64,000 bases of DNA from Ilex aquifolium (lineage: Eukaryota; Streptophyta; Magnoliopsida; Aquifoliales; Aquifoliaceae), in assembly GCA_951799425.1 (NCBI GenBank), contig OX637409.1, forward strand, positions 23,528,501 through 23,592,500, given 5' to 3'. Below, one piece after another: positions 20,075-32,336 of the stretch; position 1 is the first letter of the stretch, and every line of letters starts with the position of its first letter. Under the pieces are notes generated by a model, which saw nothing but the letters and a program-made list of their open reading frames with translations, had not been told where the DNA came from and made no database searches. The position numbers and the translations under genes are program-made.

Positions 20075-21900
20075 AAATGCCATAGAAGGAAACAAATATG
20101 CAGGGGCAATTGCTAAACTAGAAAAGGCATCCATTTTGGAAACCTAGTGCTAAGGTTATAGTCCCACAACAACCAAGAAAAGAGAAGTCCATTGTAGGCA
20201 ATCGAATTGTTTACATGATTGTTGCAACCACACCTCATACACCATTATTTTTAACCCATTTATCCACTTCTAGTAAGACAAAACTCACCAAGCCTGGAAC
20301 ATTCAATGAAGTCCATTTATTCATTAGGAGAGATGTTAATTTACTAGTTAAGGTATAGTGAGATGGCCATGTAGGGGTGGGTGTCTAGGAGGAATGGTAT
20401 GGGGTTGACGTGTTATTGTTGAGTATTGCTATATTTACCAAATTGTTTAACAGATTTTGTAAATCAAATCAGTGTGCGCGATTAAATTAGTGGATTGCAC
20501 TCACTTCGATTAAACATTCAATGATGCATAAGATTTGGCGACATCATTTGGTAGCCACATTTGGTAAATTCATTTAAGATGTATAACTCTATTCTTCCTG
20601 TATTAATCCTGAAACTGAATGTAAACAAATTTTCTCTCACACAACTATGCAAAAATAGTTTAGAAAACTGGGTTATAAAATTTGTAACAAATGCACTTGG
20701 TTGATGATATTTTGTACTTTACATTCAAAATAGTCCACGTGCAATGCATATTTACACTAACTAGTATAGATTAAAAAGGGTTTGAGTATTTTCTATTAAA
20801 AACAAAAGATTTGAACCGCTATTTATAGATTTTTCATGTGATGCTATCTTTGGAAACAGTTGATGGTATTTTGACGGTAACTTGAAATAAGTTCATAATT
20901 TCAAGAAAATAATACTATTTATGTCTATTTTGAAAATCTAAATTGAAAATCTAATTTTGGACACTATCCATATTTCATTATGTGGTTCAATTGGGAAAAC
21001 AGAGTATGTTAAAGATTCCATTTGGGGGCCAAGGAGGTGCTTAATTTTGGTCAATCTTCGAATGATGTGCAATTCTACTCCAACTCTTAAACAAAACAAA
21101 GGCATCAATTATTATTAGGAAGGTACATTTTTTTTTATTTCCCTTTCATTGAATCTTGATCCAAACCCACATTAATTATTATTGTCCAGCTCATTAGACC
21201 AATTTTATATATGAAGTAGATCAACCATCACATTCATTGCATCTTTGATTAAAATACCCATTAATTAATCTTTGCCAGCTAATTAGAAAAATTAAATATC
21301 AGTCTGGATCTAAACTCACATTTAATTAATCTTTGCCAGTTCATTATGACAGTGTTCATTTGGTCTTGGATCATTTTCGGGTTTGTGTTACTGGATTGAG
21401 GTTGATAATTAAATGGGTTAATCGTGTCAAATTTGTGCTATACAACTTCTGACACAAGACGACGTGTTTGTTTTTTGTGCTAGCGCCTCATATTATTTTA
21501 CGGTTCGTTTTGAAATTATTCAATCTTAATCCGTTAATTTCGTGTCCTAGAAATATCTTGTCAAAATTTACCCCTTTAGCATATATCCGTTTTGTTTGTG
21601 CGAAGACCCAAGTTTTTGATCAGATGGATGTTGATGGATGGGTGTCGTTGTTTTCCTTTGGCCTTTATTCCCTATGAGTAAATGAAATTCGATTCAGATG
21701 CTCTCCAATACTTTCCTCTTCAATTCTATTCTTTAAAAGATTATCCACCTTTAATAAGTGGAAGACACTCTTGTGTACAATAAAGTTGTACTTAAATGAA
21801 TGGTAGATGATCTACCAAGAAAGGAACTAAAGAAAAAATGTACTGAATGAAATTTCATTTCAATAAAAAGAGTTGAGTAAATACAATCATTATTGACATA
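20075..21900 (+). repeat. Duplicated NLR 5'-flank block, copy A (no gene downstream)
   Basis: Long, high-identity match to 53.25-55.1 kb (upstream of NLR2) and in part to 29.47-31.08 kb (upstream of NLR1). Shared landmarks are ATGCCATAGAAGGAA, GATTCCATTTGGGGGCCAAG and TTTGTGCTAGCGCCTCAT. No convincing gene. It shows that a further array unit once existed here or that its flank was copied alone. Confidence 0.8.
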
Positions 21901-21904
21901 ATGA

Positions 21905-22890
21905 TTGTACAAGAAGTTAAAAATAAAATGCCATAGAAGGAAGCAAATATGCAGGGGGAATTGCTAAACTAGAAAAGACAACCATTTTGGAAATCTAGTG
22001 CTAAGGTTATCAGTCCCACAACAAAACCTAGTGATATTTTGTACTTTATATTCAAAATAGTCCACGGGCAATGCATATTTACAGCAACTAGTATAGATTA
22101 AAAAGGGTTTGAGAATTTTCTATTAAGAACAAAAGATTTGTACCGCTATTTATAGATTTTTCATGCAATGCTATCTTTGGAAACAGTTGATGGTATTTTG
22201 ATGATACCTTGAAATAAGCTCATAATTTCAAGAAAATAATACTATTTATGTCTATTTTGAAAACCTAAATTGAAAATCTAATTTTGGACACTATCCATAT
22301 TTCATTATGTGGTTCAATTGGGAAAACAGAGTGTGTTAAAGATTCCATTTGGGGGCCAAGGAGGTGCTTAATTTTGTTCAATCTTCGAATGATGTGCAAG
22401 TCTACTCCAACTCTTAAACAAAACAAAGGCATCAATTATTATTAGGAAGGTACATTTTTTTTTATTTCCCTTTCATTGAATCTTGATCCAAACCCACATT
22501 AATTATTATTGTCCAGCTCATTAGACCAATTTTATATATGAAGTAGATCAACCATCACATTCATTGCATCTTTGATTAAAATACCCATTAATTAATCTTT
22601 GCCAGCTAATTAGAAAAATTAAATATCAATCTGGATCAAAACTCACATTTAATTAATCTTTGCCAGTTCATTATGACAGTGCTCATCTGGTCTTGGACCA
22701 TTTTCGGGTTTGTATTACTGGGTTGACATTGATAATTAAATAGGTTAATCGTATCAAATTTGTGCTACACAACTTCTGACACAAGAAGGCGTGTTTATTT
22801 TTTGTGCTAGCGCCTCATTTTCTTTTACGGTTCATTTTAAAATTAATCAATCTTAATCCTTTAATTTCATGTTCTGAAAATATAGTGTCA
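21905..22890 (+). repeat. Duplicated NLR 5'-flank block, copy B, tandem to copy A
   Basis: It restarts at TACAAGAAGTTAAAAATAAA and repeats most of block A, with about 500 bp missing between the GCTAAGG and GATATTTTGTACTTT landmarks, ending near 22890 at ATAGTGTCAAAATT. Because it lacks the Mutator-like element it is also an empty-site control for that insertion. Confidence 0.78.
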
Positions 22891-23097
22891 AAATTGTGGC
22901 TGCGCATGCGCTGGGGCATTTACATCCTTTGCCCCTCCTGGAGGTCATGTCATCTGGACTTCATACTTCGTGGACTCTTTCTGTTGGTCACCAAATTGCC
23001 TACTTTGTCATTCTGATTGCCATGGGAAGAGGGTCTGATGATTAAAAGCCATCCATTCCTCTGTTGTGGTGACGTCATTCTTGATTTCTCTAAGAAC

Positions 23098-23470
23098 TCA
23101 ACCATTTGTCATAGCCCAAGTCCCAAGGTGGTCGCCAGTACCTCGGCGAAGCAGGGGACCCGACGCTGAGGACGCGTGTTGGGTGGAGGTCTCCTCTAGG
23201 AACTTTGGGAGCCGAGGACAGGTGTCATGTGATGAAGACTCCGAGGTGCCTTTAGTGCCGAGAACACGTGTCAACGTACGTAGTGTCTGAGGTACCTTCA
23301 CGCCGAAGACACGTGTCACTTGAGGGAGCGCCCACGTCCACCATGTCGAGGACTCCGCGGACATTCAGAGAACACTCCGCTGACAACATGTCGAGGACTC
23401 CACGGACATTCGAAGAACACTCCGCGGCCAATTTGTCGAGGACACGTGTCTCGTCCCCCTTGACCACAGA
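23098..23470. repeat. G/C-rich block with 45-bp tandem repeat and repeated ACGTG boxes
   Basis: GTCGAGGAC(T/A)C recurs at about 23345, 23390 and 23435 (45-bp period, 2.3 copies). Around it the motif GA(G/A)(G/A)ACACGTGTC or a one-base variant occurs about five times (near 23172, 23215, 23259, 23307, 23437). Base composition differs sharply from the A/T-rich surroundings, so it looks like part of an unrelated insertion, possibly an LTR promoter. The overlapping frames are repeat artefacts. Confidence 0.55.
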
Positions 23471-23485
23471 AAACGTCCCATCATT

Positions 23486-23640
23486 GCTAACTCCTTCACT
23501 TTTAGCTAAATCTTATCATGAGCTTCTCCTTCATCCTAAGCCCTAATATTATCACTTGCAGGTGTTTGGTTGCATGTTATGATCATAGCTTATCTCCAAG
23601 ACATATAAACTCCTTCATTTTCAGTTAAATTTATCTCTAA
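23486..23640 (+). pseudogene. Short Ty1-copia integrase remnant
   Basis: Reads SYHELLLHPK and then, past a break, HLQVFGC, near-identical at the DNA level to 16740-16840. Only about 50 codons survive. Confidence 0.5.
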
Positions 23641-24352
23641 GATATTCTAAGCTCTCAATAAATCTTTATTGGGTATTCCTATGTCCAACATGACTATTGG
23701 GACCTAAGTTACTGACATAATTCATTATGGCCTTCGGATTGACTATGGACCCCATCAAAAATTAGAACTTGGTGTTGATCCAATGATTTCATTCAAGCCA
23801 TATCATTAGATTAAGTAAACAAGGTCAAATTTTTAAGTCCAAATAACATTACTCTTACGTTAATGGTGGATCACTAAAGTAGACCGAAAATTGACAAAAA
23901 TACGAAATTGAGAGGATCTAGATTGTTTCATGGATGTGAAAAAGAAAAAACCTCGTGGTCAGATTTGTACAAAACTCACAAAGTCACCCACTTGCTAGGA
24001 TAACTAAGGATCTGCAGGGGTTATGCAAAATTCATCCTTTACCTCATTTTCATTTCCTACAGGAGAATCCAAAACCATAAACAATCCCACCTTCCCGACC
24101 CCAACCTCTTCCCGGCATGGGAAAAGATAACAGGAAGAGAAAAGAAAAATTAACACGAACCAAACGAACCATAAAGACAATTTTTGACAAAAGTACGAAA
24201 TAAGTCATGGTAGTTGTGGCCATTACGCAGCTAACGAGCAGAGACATGAAGTCATATTTCAGGATCACACGTATAAATTATGTTTAATTTCAGGCAAATG
24301 AGGTCATCAGTGAGTGTAGCATTTCAGGCTGATGAGGTCACTCAGCTAAGTA
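23641..24352. other. Intergenic, nothing recognised
   Basis: A/T-rich unique-looking sequence up to the copia target duplication. No frame, repeat or transposon end that I can support. Confidence 0.5.
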
Positions 24353-24357
24353 GAAGA

Positions 24358-24594
24358 TGATGAGTTTCACAAATAGAAAGAAATACACAGAAGACAGAGA
24401 GAAGAAACGCAGAAAATATTTTTCATTGTAAATCCTTCATACATGTACAAGAGTATGCCTTCAGTATTTATATGAAGACATTGAGGATACAACTGGAATC
24501 TAACAGAATGCCAACATGGCAAATATCAGCTGATTAGTTGCAACTGATTTAGTTACAAAATCCTAATCAGTTAGATTAGTTTCTCTGGTTATCA
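24358..24594 (-). repeat. 3' LTR of copia element 1 (237 bp)
   Basis: Begins TGATAACC on the - strand and ends CTCATCA, with TATAAATA near 24472-24465 as core promoter. It directly follows the tract GAGGGGGAA (PPT, 24603-24595). It carries 14 bp (within CTGATTAGTTGCAA) absent from the other LTR. Confidence 0.9.
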
Positions 24595-26096
24595 TTCCCC
24601 CTCAAACTAATGGATGGTGACCCAACCATAAGTTTGTCTCGCAGCTGAAGAAATCTAGAAGAAGCAAGATCCTTGGTAAAAACATCAGCAAGCTGATCAG
24701 TAGAAGAAATATAATGAACCACAAGATCTTTGCTTTGAACCTTCTCTCTGATAAAATGAAAGTCAATATCTATATGCTTCGTACGACCATGAAACACTGG
24801 ATTTGATGCTAAGGCCAGAGTGGAAACATTATCACACCAGAGAGTGGGGGCTTGGGGCAGCAGTACTTGAAGATCCTTAAGCAATAGTTGAAGCCAAATA
24901 AGTTTAGCAGTGGTATGTACTAGGGCCCTGAATTCTGCTTCTGTGGAGGACCTAGACACAGTAGTTTGCTTCTTAGTGCCCCAGTGAATGGGATTATTAC
25001 CCAAAGCAAGGATAAACCCAGTAGTAGATCTCCTGTCATCAGGATCCCCTACCCAGTCTGCATCGCTGAAGGCAGAAAGACTCAGACCACCTTTTTGATA
25101 AGAAATACCAAATGTAGAAGTACCTTTGAGATATCTTAAGATTCTTTTCACAGCAGCAAAGTGAACATCTGTGGGAGTTTGCATATGCTGACAAACCTGA
25201 TTTACTGAAAAACATATATCTGGTCTAGTAAAGGTCAGGTATTGAAGGGAACCAACAACACTTCTGTAAAAGGATGGATCTGCAAGAGGTGTACCAACAG
25301 TTTTACTCAATCTGGATGAAGCTACACAAGGAGTTTTACAGGGTTTGCAGTCAGACATGTTGATTTTCTGAAGAAGATCAACAATGTATTTTTCCTGACT
25401 GAGAAACAAACCAGTAGAAGTATATTGAATCTGTAGACCAAGAAAGAAATGTAATGCACCTAAATCTTTCATTTCAAACTGAAGGTTCAGTTGGTGCTTC
25501 AGAGTGACAATAAATTGAGGATCATTTCCTGTGAGAATTATATCATCAACATACAAGAGGAGTACAGTGAGAGAACCATTGACCTTTCTAAGAAACAAAG
25601 AAGGATCTGAAGAAGAAGAAGCAAAACCATATGTGACCAATTGCGAAGTGAACTTCTGAAACCAAGCCCTAGGGGCCTGCTTCAAACCATAGATAGACTT
25701 ATGTAACTGACACACATGTGTAGGATACTGTGGATCAATAAAACCAGGAGGTTGGGACATGTGAATAGATTCAGTGATTGTGCTATGTAAAAAGGCATTT
25801 TTGACATCCAATTGATGTAGCTTCCAATTGAATTGAGTGGCCAAAGCAAGAATGAGTTTAACAGTGGCATGCTTCACCACAGGACTAAATGTTTCAGAAA
25901 AATCAACCCCCTCCTCTTGATGAAAACCCTTTGCCACCAACCGAGCTTTATATCTAGAGATAGAACCATCTGAATTCTGTTTTATTCGATAAACCCACTT
26001 GCAGCCAATTACATTTTGAGTGGGAGAAGGTGGAACAAGAGACCAAGTGCCCTGATTCTGTAATGCAGTAAACTCTTCTGCCATGGCTTTCCTCTA
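24576..26096 (-). pseudogene. Copia 1 reverse transcriptase-RNase H
   Basis: 502 codons from MAEEF. RT has WKLHQLDVKNAFLHS, SIYGLKQAPRAWF, and catalytic YVDDIILTGN near residue 185. RNase H has SDADWVGDPDDRRSTTGF, STEAEFRAL and HIDIDFHFIREKV. A TAG at 26096-26094 separates it from the integrase in the same phase. Relatives have Trp there, so a TGG-to-TAG transition explains it. Otherwise intact over this part. Confidence 0.92.
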
Positions 26097-27735
26097 TTCA
26101 GAGTATTTAGAAGCAGCTGTATCAGAAGTGGGTTCTGAGATAGATAAAGAAGGTGTAGCTATATATGTTCTGGGTTTGAAGATGCCTGACTTGGACCTAG
26201 TGTGCATAGGATGAACTGAAACTGGACCAGAATCTATAGGAGTAGAAGTAGGTAAAGGTGGAATGGGAGAAATAGAAGAAGATACCTCAGAGTAAGGTGC
26301 TAGAGAAGAAGAAACAGGAAGAAACAAAGGATTTAGATATGGAATGGGTCCAGAAGCAGTAGTAGAAGAAGAGTCCAAAACAGAATCAGAACTAGTGGAT
26401 ACAGTAGAGGGAAACCAATGAGCTGAATCTGGAGAAACAAATGAAGATGTGTAAGAGTGAGTTGCATAAGGAAACACATTCTCATGAAAAACAACATGTC
26501 TAGAAGTATAGATCCTATGATGGAGAGGATCATAGCACAAGTATCCCTTGTAGTCAAAAGGATAACCAATGAAAATGTACTGAGTGGTCTTGGGTTCAAG
26601 CTTATGTTTGTTATAAGGTTTCAAAAGGGGATAACAGGCACAACCAAACACTTTGAGAGAGGAGTAATCTGGAATTTCATGAAAAAGCAGTTCGTAAGGG
26701 GATTTATGAGATGTGACCTTATGAGGCATCCTATTAATAAGATAGGTGGTTGTTGCAAAAGCATGGAACCAGAAAGAGTAAGGTAAAGAGGCTTTGGTAA
26801 GAAGAGAAATGGCTATTTCTGTAATGTGTCTATGTTTTCTCTCTGCAAAACCATTTTGTTGAGGAGTGTGAGGACAAGATTTGATGTGATGAATGCCATT
26901 AATAGTAAGATACTGTTTGAGTTGAAGACTAATGTATTCACCACCTCCATCAGAGTGCAAAGTTTTAAGAGTATGAGACAATTTATTCTCAATGTAGGGC
27001 TTAAACTGAGTAAACACAGTACACATCTGATTTGGCAAGCAAGGGAAATATCCAAGTGAATCTAGTACAATCATCAACAAATGAAACATAGTATTTCTAG
27101 CCATGAATAGAAGGGTGAGGGGCAGGACCCCAAACATCACTATGCAAAAGATGTAAAGGAGAAGCTGAAAAAGTAGTAGAAACCGGAAAATGTTGTTTGG
27201 ACATTTTGCCATACAAACACTGAGTACATTGACAATAATGAAAGCCAGATTTATTATAAGGAATATTAGACTTTGACAAAATTTGATGCAGAACTGGAGA
27301 AGATGGATAGCCTAAGCGATCATGCCATGTGTGAGCTGTTACTCTGGTGCCAAGAAAAGCAATAGGGGATGAAGATGAAGATGAAGATTGAACACCAACA
27401 ATTGGATACAAGCCATTGCTACATTTGCCTTGATAAAGGACTTGCTTGGTGACCTTGTCCTGAATGATAAAGGAGTTAGAATAAAAAATGAATAGACAAT
27501 GATTGTCTTGACAAAATTTCTTAACAGAAATCAAATTAGCAGAAATAGCAAGAACTCTGAGTACATTATTGAGTTTAAAACAATAAGGAGTGACAAGAAG
27601 AGAGTGACCTGAATGAGTAATGGGAAGTTCATGACCATTACCAACAGTAATACTGGCATCTCCTTGATAAGGAGAAGCAAGAGTAAGATTATCAAGATCT
27701 AAAGTGAGATGACATGATGCTCCTGAATCAGTCAA
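26094..27735 (-). pseudogene. Copia 1 protease end, GAG-pre-integrase and integrase
   Basis: 27735-27097 starts with the protease active site TDSGASCHL, then the pre-integrase domain with the H-H-C-C zinc motif (HDRLGYPSS...CTQCLYGK) and the start of the integrase core (LHSDVWGPAP). A frameshift between 27212 and 27097 moves the core to another phase: HSDGGGEYIS, TPQQNGFAERKHRH, LINRMPHKV and KVFGCACYP. The Pro/Ser-rich linker leads to RT. A TGA at 27738-27736 just upstream replaces a Trp codon before TDSGA. Confidence 0.88.
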
Positions 27736-27858
27736 TCAGTAATTCGAATTTTGTGAACCAGAGGAGGCAGGGAATTGATTATCAAGTAGATGATCCACTG
27801 AAGAATATGAAGAGGAATATGAAAAGGCCATCATAGCAGAGTTTGGAGAAGAGGAAGA

Positions 27859-28899
27859 CTAATACTGGCCATGATTACCTTGATAGGAAAGATTCATACG
27901 ATGACAGCAGTTAGTGGCATTGTGACCAAATTTGTTGCAGATCTGGCAAGTTATTTGTGGTTTGTTGTAGTTGAAATTATGATTCCTGCCTTGAGTATAA
28001 AACTGCTGATGAGAGCCCTGATACTGAGAATTAGATCTTCCTCCATATTGATTTCCACCTCCTCCTCCTCTATTGCCATATCGACCTCGATTGCCACTTC
28101 GTCCTTGATTAAAATTGTTCCTTCCTGAATTGTGTTGATTGCTATATGGTTTATACTATGTAGTAACCATTGCTGTAGGTGAGAACTGAGTATGTTGTGC
28201 TTTTTGAACAACATTAACATAAATTTCTTTTGTTTTCAGTAAAGCATGAAGCTCTTCAAGAGAAAGAGGATGAGATCTAGTCCTAATTGCTGTTCTGAAA
28301 GAGCTGTAGTCTTGTGGCAAGCCATTCAATGTATACACAATGATATCTTCTTCTTCAAAAAATACTGAGACTGCTGCTAGTTTATCACAGATTACTTTGA
28401 TTTTCTGCACGTAATCATCAACTGAATCTGTTCCTTTGGTAATAGATTGCAGACTGATTTTGAGTTGCATAACATTTGCTCATGATTGTGAGGAGAATCT
28501 TCTCTCCAGAGCTAACCAGACATCTCGTGATGTATTATAACCAACAACATGAGCAATTGTTGATAGCGACAGAGTAGCATTAATCAGTTTCATTAAGGCC
28601 TGATCTTGAATCTGCCATTGTTGATAACTTGGATCAATCTCTGTGGTAGTAGCTCTAGTTGCATCTGATAAAAACTTCTGAGGGCAAGGATTTGATCCAT
28701 CAAGAAAACCTAGCAAAGAGTGAGCTCGTAACAGTGATGAGATCTGAAATTTCCAAGAAATATAGTTTGTGGAATCTAAACGAAGAGAAATTAAATTGCA
28801 AATATTAGACAAAAGATATATGGGAGACTGGAAAGGAAGATTCGATGAAGTAGTAGAAACTGATGAAGTAATTGGAGCTGAAGATGATGAGTTTGCCAT
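27859..28899 (-). pseudogene. Copia 1 Gag with nucleocapsid knuckle
   Basis: ATG at 28899 (MANSSSSAP), then LDSTNYISWKFQI and the UBN2-type capsid fold (LSLSTIAHVVG, VWLALERRF). TGA at 28482-28480 interrupts. The frame resumes in phase (MQLKISLQSI, DYVQKIKVICDKLA), stops at TAG 28158-28156, resumes through Gly/Asn/Arg-rich sequence and the knuckle CQICNKFGHNATNC near 27948-27907, then TAG at 27861-27859. Each stop is one transition from CGA or CAG. Confidence 0.85.
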
Positions 28900-28920
28900 T
28901 GATGAAGACTTTCGTCTCTT

Positions 28921-28935
28921 ATGGCTCTGATACCA
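28921..28935 (-). other. Primer binding site of copia 1
   Basis: TGGTATCAGAGC on the - strand, adjacent to the 5' LTR end, complementary to initiator methionine tRNA as usual for plant copia elements. Confidence 0.9.
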
Positions 28936-29158
28936 TGATGAGTTTCACAGATAGAAAGAAATACACAGAAAATAGAGAGAAGAAGCGCAGAAAATATTTT
29001 TCATTGTAAATCCTTCATACATGTACAAGAGTATGCCTTCAGTATTTATATGAAGACATTGAAGATACAGCTGGAATCTAACAGAATGCCAACATGGCAA
29101 ATATCAACTGATTTAGTTACAAAATCCTAATCAGTTAGATTAGTTGCTCTGGTTATTA
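28936..29158 (-). repeat. 5' LTR of copia element 1 (223 bp)
   Basis: Same orientation and about 96% identical to 24358-24594. Its outer end reads TAATAACC instead of TGATAACC on the - strand, so the terminal TG is mutated to TA. TATAAATA lies at 29050-29043. Confidence 0.9.
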
Positions 29159-29460
29159 GAAGAGAGGGCAACAAAATTTGACTACCCATCTTGCTTTTTT
29201 CTTCAATAAGAAATGGATGCCAAAAATAATCACAAATGAAATTACATCATTAAATTTATTATAAAATAGCCTCAAAGCAAAATCCAAAGATTTTGACCAC
29301 ACCCAAAAAAAAATCAACAAAGGACTGTACATGAGGGAACAATTAAGTGTTGCCAGGTGAATCCCTAAAGTAGATTAGTTCAATTAGCAACACGTGTCTC
29401 CGCAGCACCAAGACCAATATCTAGTGTTTTTTTCCAGAACCTGTGTCTCTGCGGCGTTGG

Positions 29461-31393
29461 AACCAAGATCGGACTTGACATAAAATGACATAAAAGGAAA
29501 CAAATATGCAGGGGCAATCGCTAAATTAGAATAGGCATCCATTTAGCAATCAATTGTTTCATGTGATAGTTGGAGCAAGCTTTTTAATTTTTTACTCCAT
29601 TATCAGCATTTTCGGAAATAAACTTGGTCTGAACTCGCACTTTATTAAACAGTTACTAGCATCTAGAAGCAGAACTTTAGGAGTGCAATTTGATTACTTA
29701 AATGAACTTTTTTCTTCATCAATTGCCTCTATATTCTAAGAGGGACCCCAAAAATTGTTTGCTACATACCATTGAGGGGTTGAAATTTCACAGCTTATAG
29801 ACAGTATAATTAGCATTTGTTTAGCAATTTGCAATCATCAAAAGTAGCCTTTATAAATTTCTTTTTTAGAAAAGAAAAAAGAATTTTGAGGAACCTTTCC
29901 AAATAAAAAGATATGTCTCAGTTCATGTAAAAAATTATTCTAAGAACTCATAGTGGGCAAATATATTTTAACTCACACCTAAAAGGTTCGGCGTAGTTAG
30001 AGTTTCTCGTAATGCGTATAAGCAACACCAACATTAACTTTGTGCTCTTTTAGCCAAAACCATTTACAATGTTATTAGATCCTTAAGTTAGGGTTTGTCA
30101 TTTTTGTATTTTAAAAGATTTTAAGATTTTCACTTTGTACCTTTGGAGATTAAAATTTTTATATTACACCATCAATATATCAAAAGTGTTGCAATGTAAC
30201 CCTTCTGTTAGCTTCCGTTATTTTTTTCGTCAAAAGTCAACCTATTGGCACTAACGGAAAAATTAATGATAAACTACAAAAGGGTCACATTGCAATATTT
30301 TTTATACTTTAAGAGTAAAATGTGAAAATTTGTTTAAAAATAGTTCACGTGCATTGCACGTGTGCAGCAACTAGTATAAATTAAAGAGGGTTTGAATATT
30401 TTCTAATAAGAACAAAAGATTTGAACTGCTATTTGTAGATTTTTCATGTGATGCTATCTTCGAAAATAGTTGATGGTATCTTCGAAAACTCACATTTAAT
30501 TAATTTTTGCCAGTTCATTAAGATGGTGCTCATCTGGTTCTGGATCATTTTCGGGTTTGTGTTACCGGGTTGACATTGATAATTAAATAGGTTAATCGTG
30601 TCAAATTTTTGTTACACAAGATGTCGAGTTTATTATTTATGCTAGTGCCTGATATTATTTTACGATTCGTTTTAAAATTAATCAATTTTAAACTGTTAAT
30701 TTCGTGTCCTGAAAATATCGTGTCAAAATTTACCCTTTTAATATAGATCCGTTTTGTTTGTGTGAAGGCCCAAGTTTTTGAAATCAGATGGATGTTGATG
30801 GGTGGGTATCGTTGTTTTCCTTTTGCCTTGATTCCCTCTGAGTTGATAAAATTCGATCCAGATGCTCTCCAATGCTTTTCTCTGCAATTCTTCTTTTTAA
30901 CAGATTATCCACCTTTAATGAGTGGAAGACACTTATATACAATGAGTTTTACTTAAACGAATGGAAGATGGTCCACCAAGAAAAAAATTAAAGAGAAAAT
31001 ATACTGAATGAAATCTCATTCCGATAAAAAGGGTTGATTAAATACAATCATTATTTCCATGTTAAAGTCGGATAGCTAATAACAACATATTATAAGGAAT
31101 CATTGTGTTAGTAATTGCAAGATTAAAAATAATAGGGGGGAAAAAGAAGAAGAAGAAAAAATTGTGTTCCTTTCATATTCCGCTCATTTTTAAAATTCTA
31201 GTCATTTTCTAGAAGTCATCATTTGGTATAACTTTATTGTCATATATAATTAAAAATGACAATACTGATGGGTGAGTTTACCAAACTCGCTTTCCTCTAA
31301 CGTTCCACCAATTAAATCAATTACAATTTTCAAATTCTAGCAATGCTTTAATGTTATATACAATTAAAAATGACAACATTGATGAATGAAGAC
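29461..31393 (+). repeat. Duplicated NLR 5'-flank block, copy C (upstream of NLR1)
   Basis: Begins in sequence matching GGAAACAAATATGCAGGGGCAAT (blocks A and D) and matches them again from about 30340 (TTTGAATATTTTCTA) to 31393, with a gap where the foldback at 30085-30345 lies. No gene. Leads into the hAT insertion and then the NLR1 leader. Confidence 0.75.
30085..30345. repeat. Foldback MITE-like element
   Basis: The left arm with AAAAGTGTTGCAATGTAACCCTT pairs with the right arm AAGGGTCACATTGCAATATTTT around a central TTTTGACG/TCAAAAG-type core. Related copies are near 37330-37610, 51905-52200 and 60997-61330. Ends not defined exactly. Confidence 0.55.
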
Positions 31394-32336
31394 TAGGGAT
31401 GTCAGTGGACCGAAGCGGGGGCAGGGAGTGTAGTCTTCATCCCCATACCCGCTTAAAAAATATCCGTCCATCCCCGGTCCACCCCGTTAATGGGTATTGT
31501 TTTCATCCCCATCTCCGTCTGCGGGTAAATTTCTAATCCCCGTCCCCGTCCCCGCTTCCCCCGTACCCGCCCAAGCCCAACCCAAGCCTAAGACCAAGCC
31601 AATATTTCTCACTTCTTCTCCTTCCATTGCTTGTAATCAACTACATGTAAAAAAAATAAAATTATGTACCTATAATATAAATAATTTGGCCTCTATAATA
31701 TGCATATGATGTAAAAATGCAAGCTCAACATAAAAGGGTTTGAGTTGACATCTGGTGTTTCCCCTTGGTCCCATCTCCTTTTAATTTATGCTATAATCTT
31801 TAGGTTCATATGAAATGGAATGAATATTAGGAGGGACTCTAAGAGAAGGTATATTTGCTTGCCAGTGAAAAAAAATCTAGAAGCTAGTACATTCATTTTT
31901 GAACGAGGAACTAACTGCATTAAAAAGCTTGAAATTTAGAGAGAAAAAAAAAATACCTTCAATCAAAACCAACATGACATGGGGGATTGGAAGTTAGGGA
32001 AAACGAATTGATTCAACTATTATTTTCAATTAGAAATAATCCAAGAGCATGAGTGAACTAGGTATAGAAAAATTTATGAAGCCATTGGCTATTAATCTAC
32101 ATGCAACAAAATGCATTATATATATATATATATATTGACGGGTAATCGGGGACGGGGAGGGGCGAGGCGGGGACGGGGCGGGGGCAAGAGTAAGTTCATC
32201 CCCGCTTTCATCCCCGCACGGGTTTATACGGGTATCCCCGTATACGTCTACTGTCAAATACGTATAGTCCATCTCCGGTCCAAACGGAACGGGTTTGGAC
32301 GAATACCTGTTTTTCCCCGGTCCACTGTCATCCCTA
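31394..32336. mobile_element. Non-autonomous hAT-type element with perfect target duplication (943 bp)
   Basis: Termini TAGGGATGTCAGTGGACCG and (reverse) TAGGGATGACAGTGGACCG, one mismatch in 19. Flanked by ATGAAGAC at 31386-31393 and 32337-32344. The paralogous flank at 55410-55417 carries a single ATGAAGAC, the empty site. The interior has G/C-rich subterminal repeats (CCCCGTCCCCG and complement) and a TA run. No transposase. Confidence 0.92.

Larger units (their letters stand above)
24358..29158 (-). mobile_element. Complete Ty1-copia element (Ale/RE1-like), coding capacity dead
   Basis: Two LTRs (24358-24594 and 28936-29158) face the same way. A perfect 5-bp target duplication GAAGA lies at 24353-24357 and 29159-29163. 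A tRNA-iMet-type primer site is next to the 5' LTR and a polypurine tract next to the 3' LTR. Gag, protease, integrase, RT and RNase H are in copia order on the - strand. The two LTRs differ by about eight substitutions plus one 14-bp indel, so the insertion is not recent. The frame has five stops and at least one frameshift. Confidence 0.95.

Noticed and set aside
23066-23546. Several 70-92 codon frames on both strands in the G/C-rich island
   Set aside because: Low stop-codon density from base composition plus a 45-bp repeat. No homology recognised.
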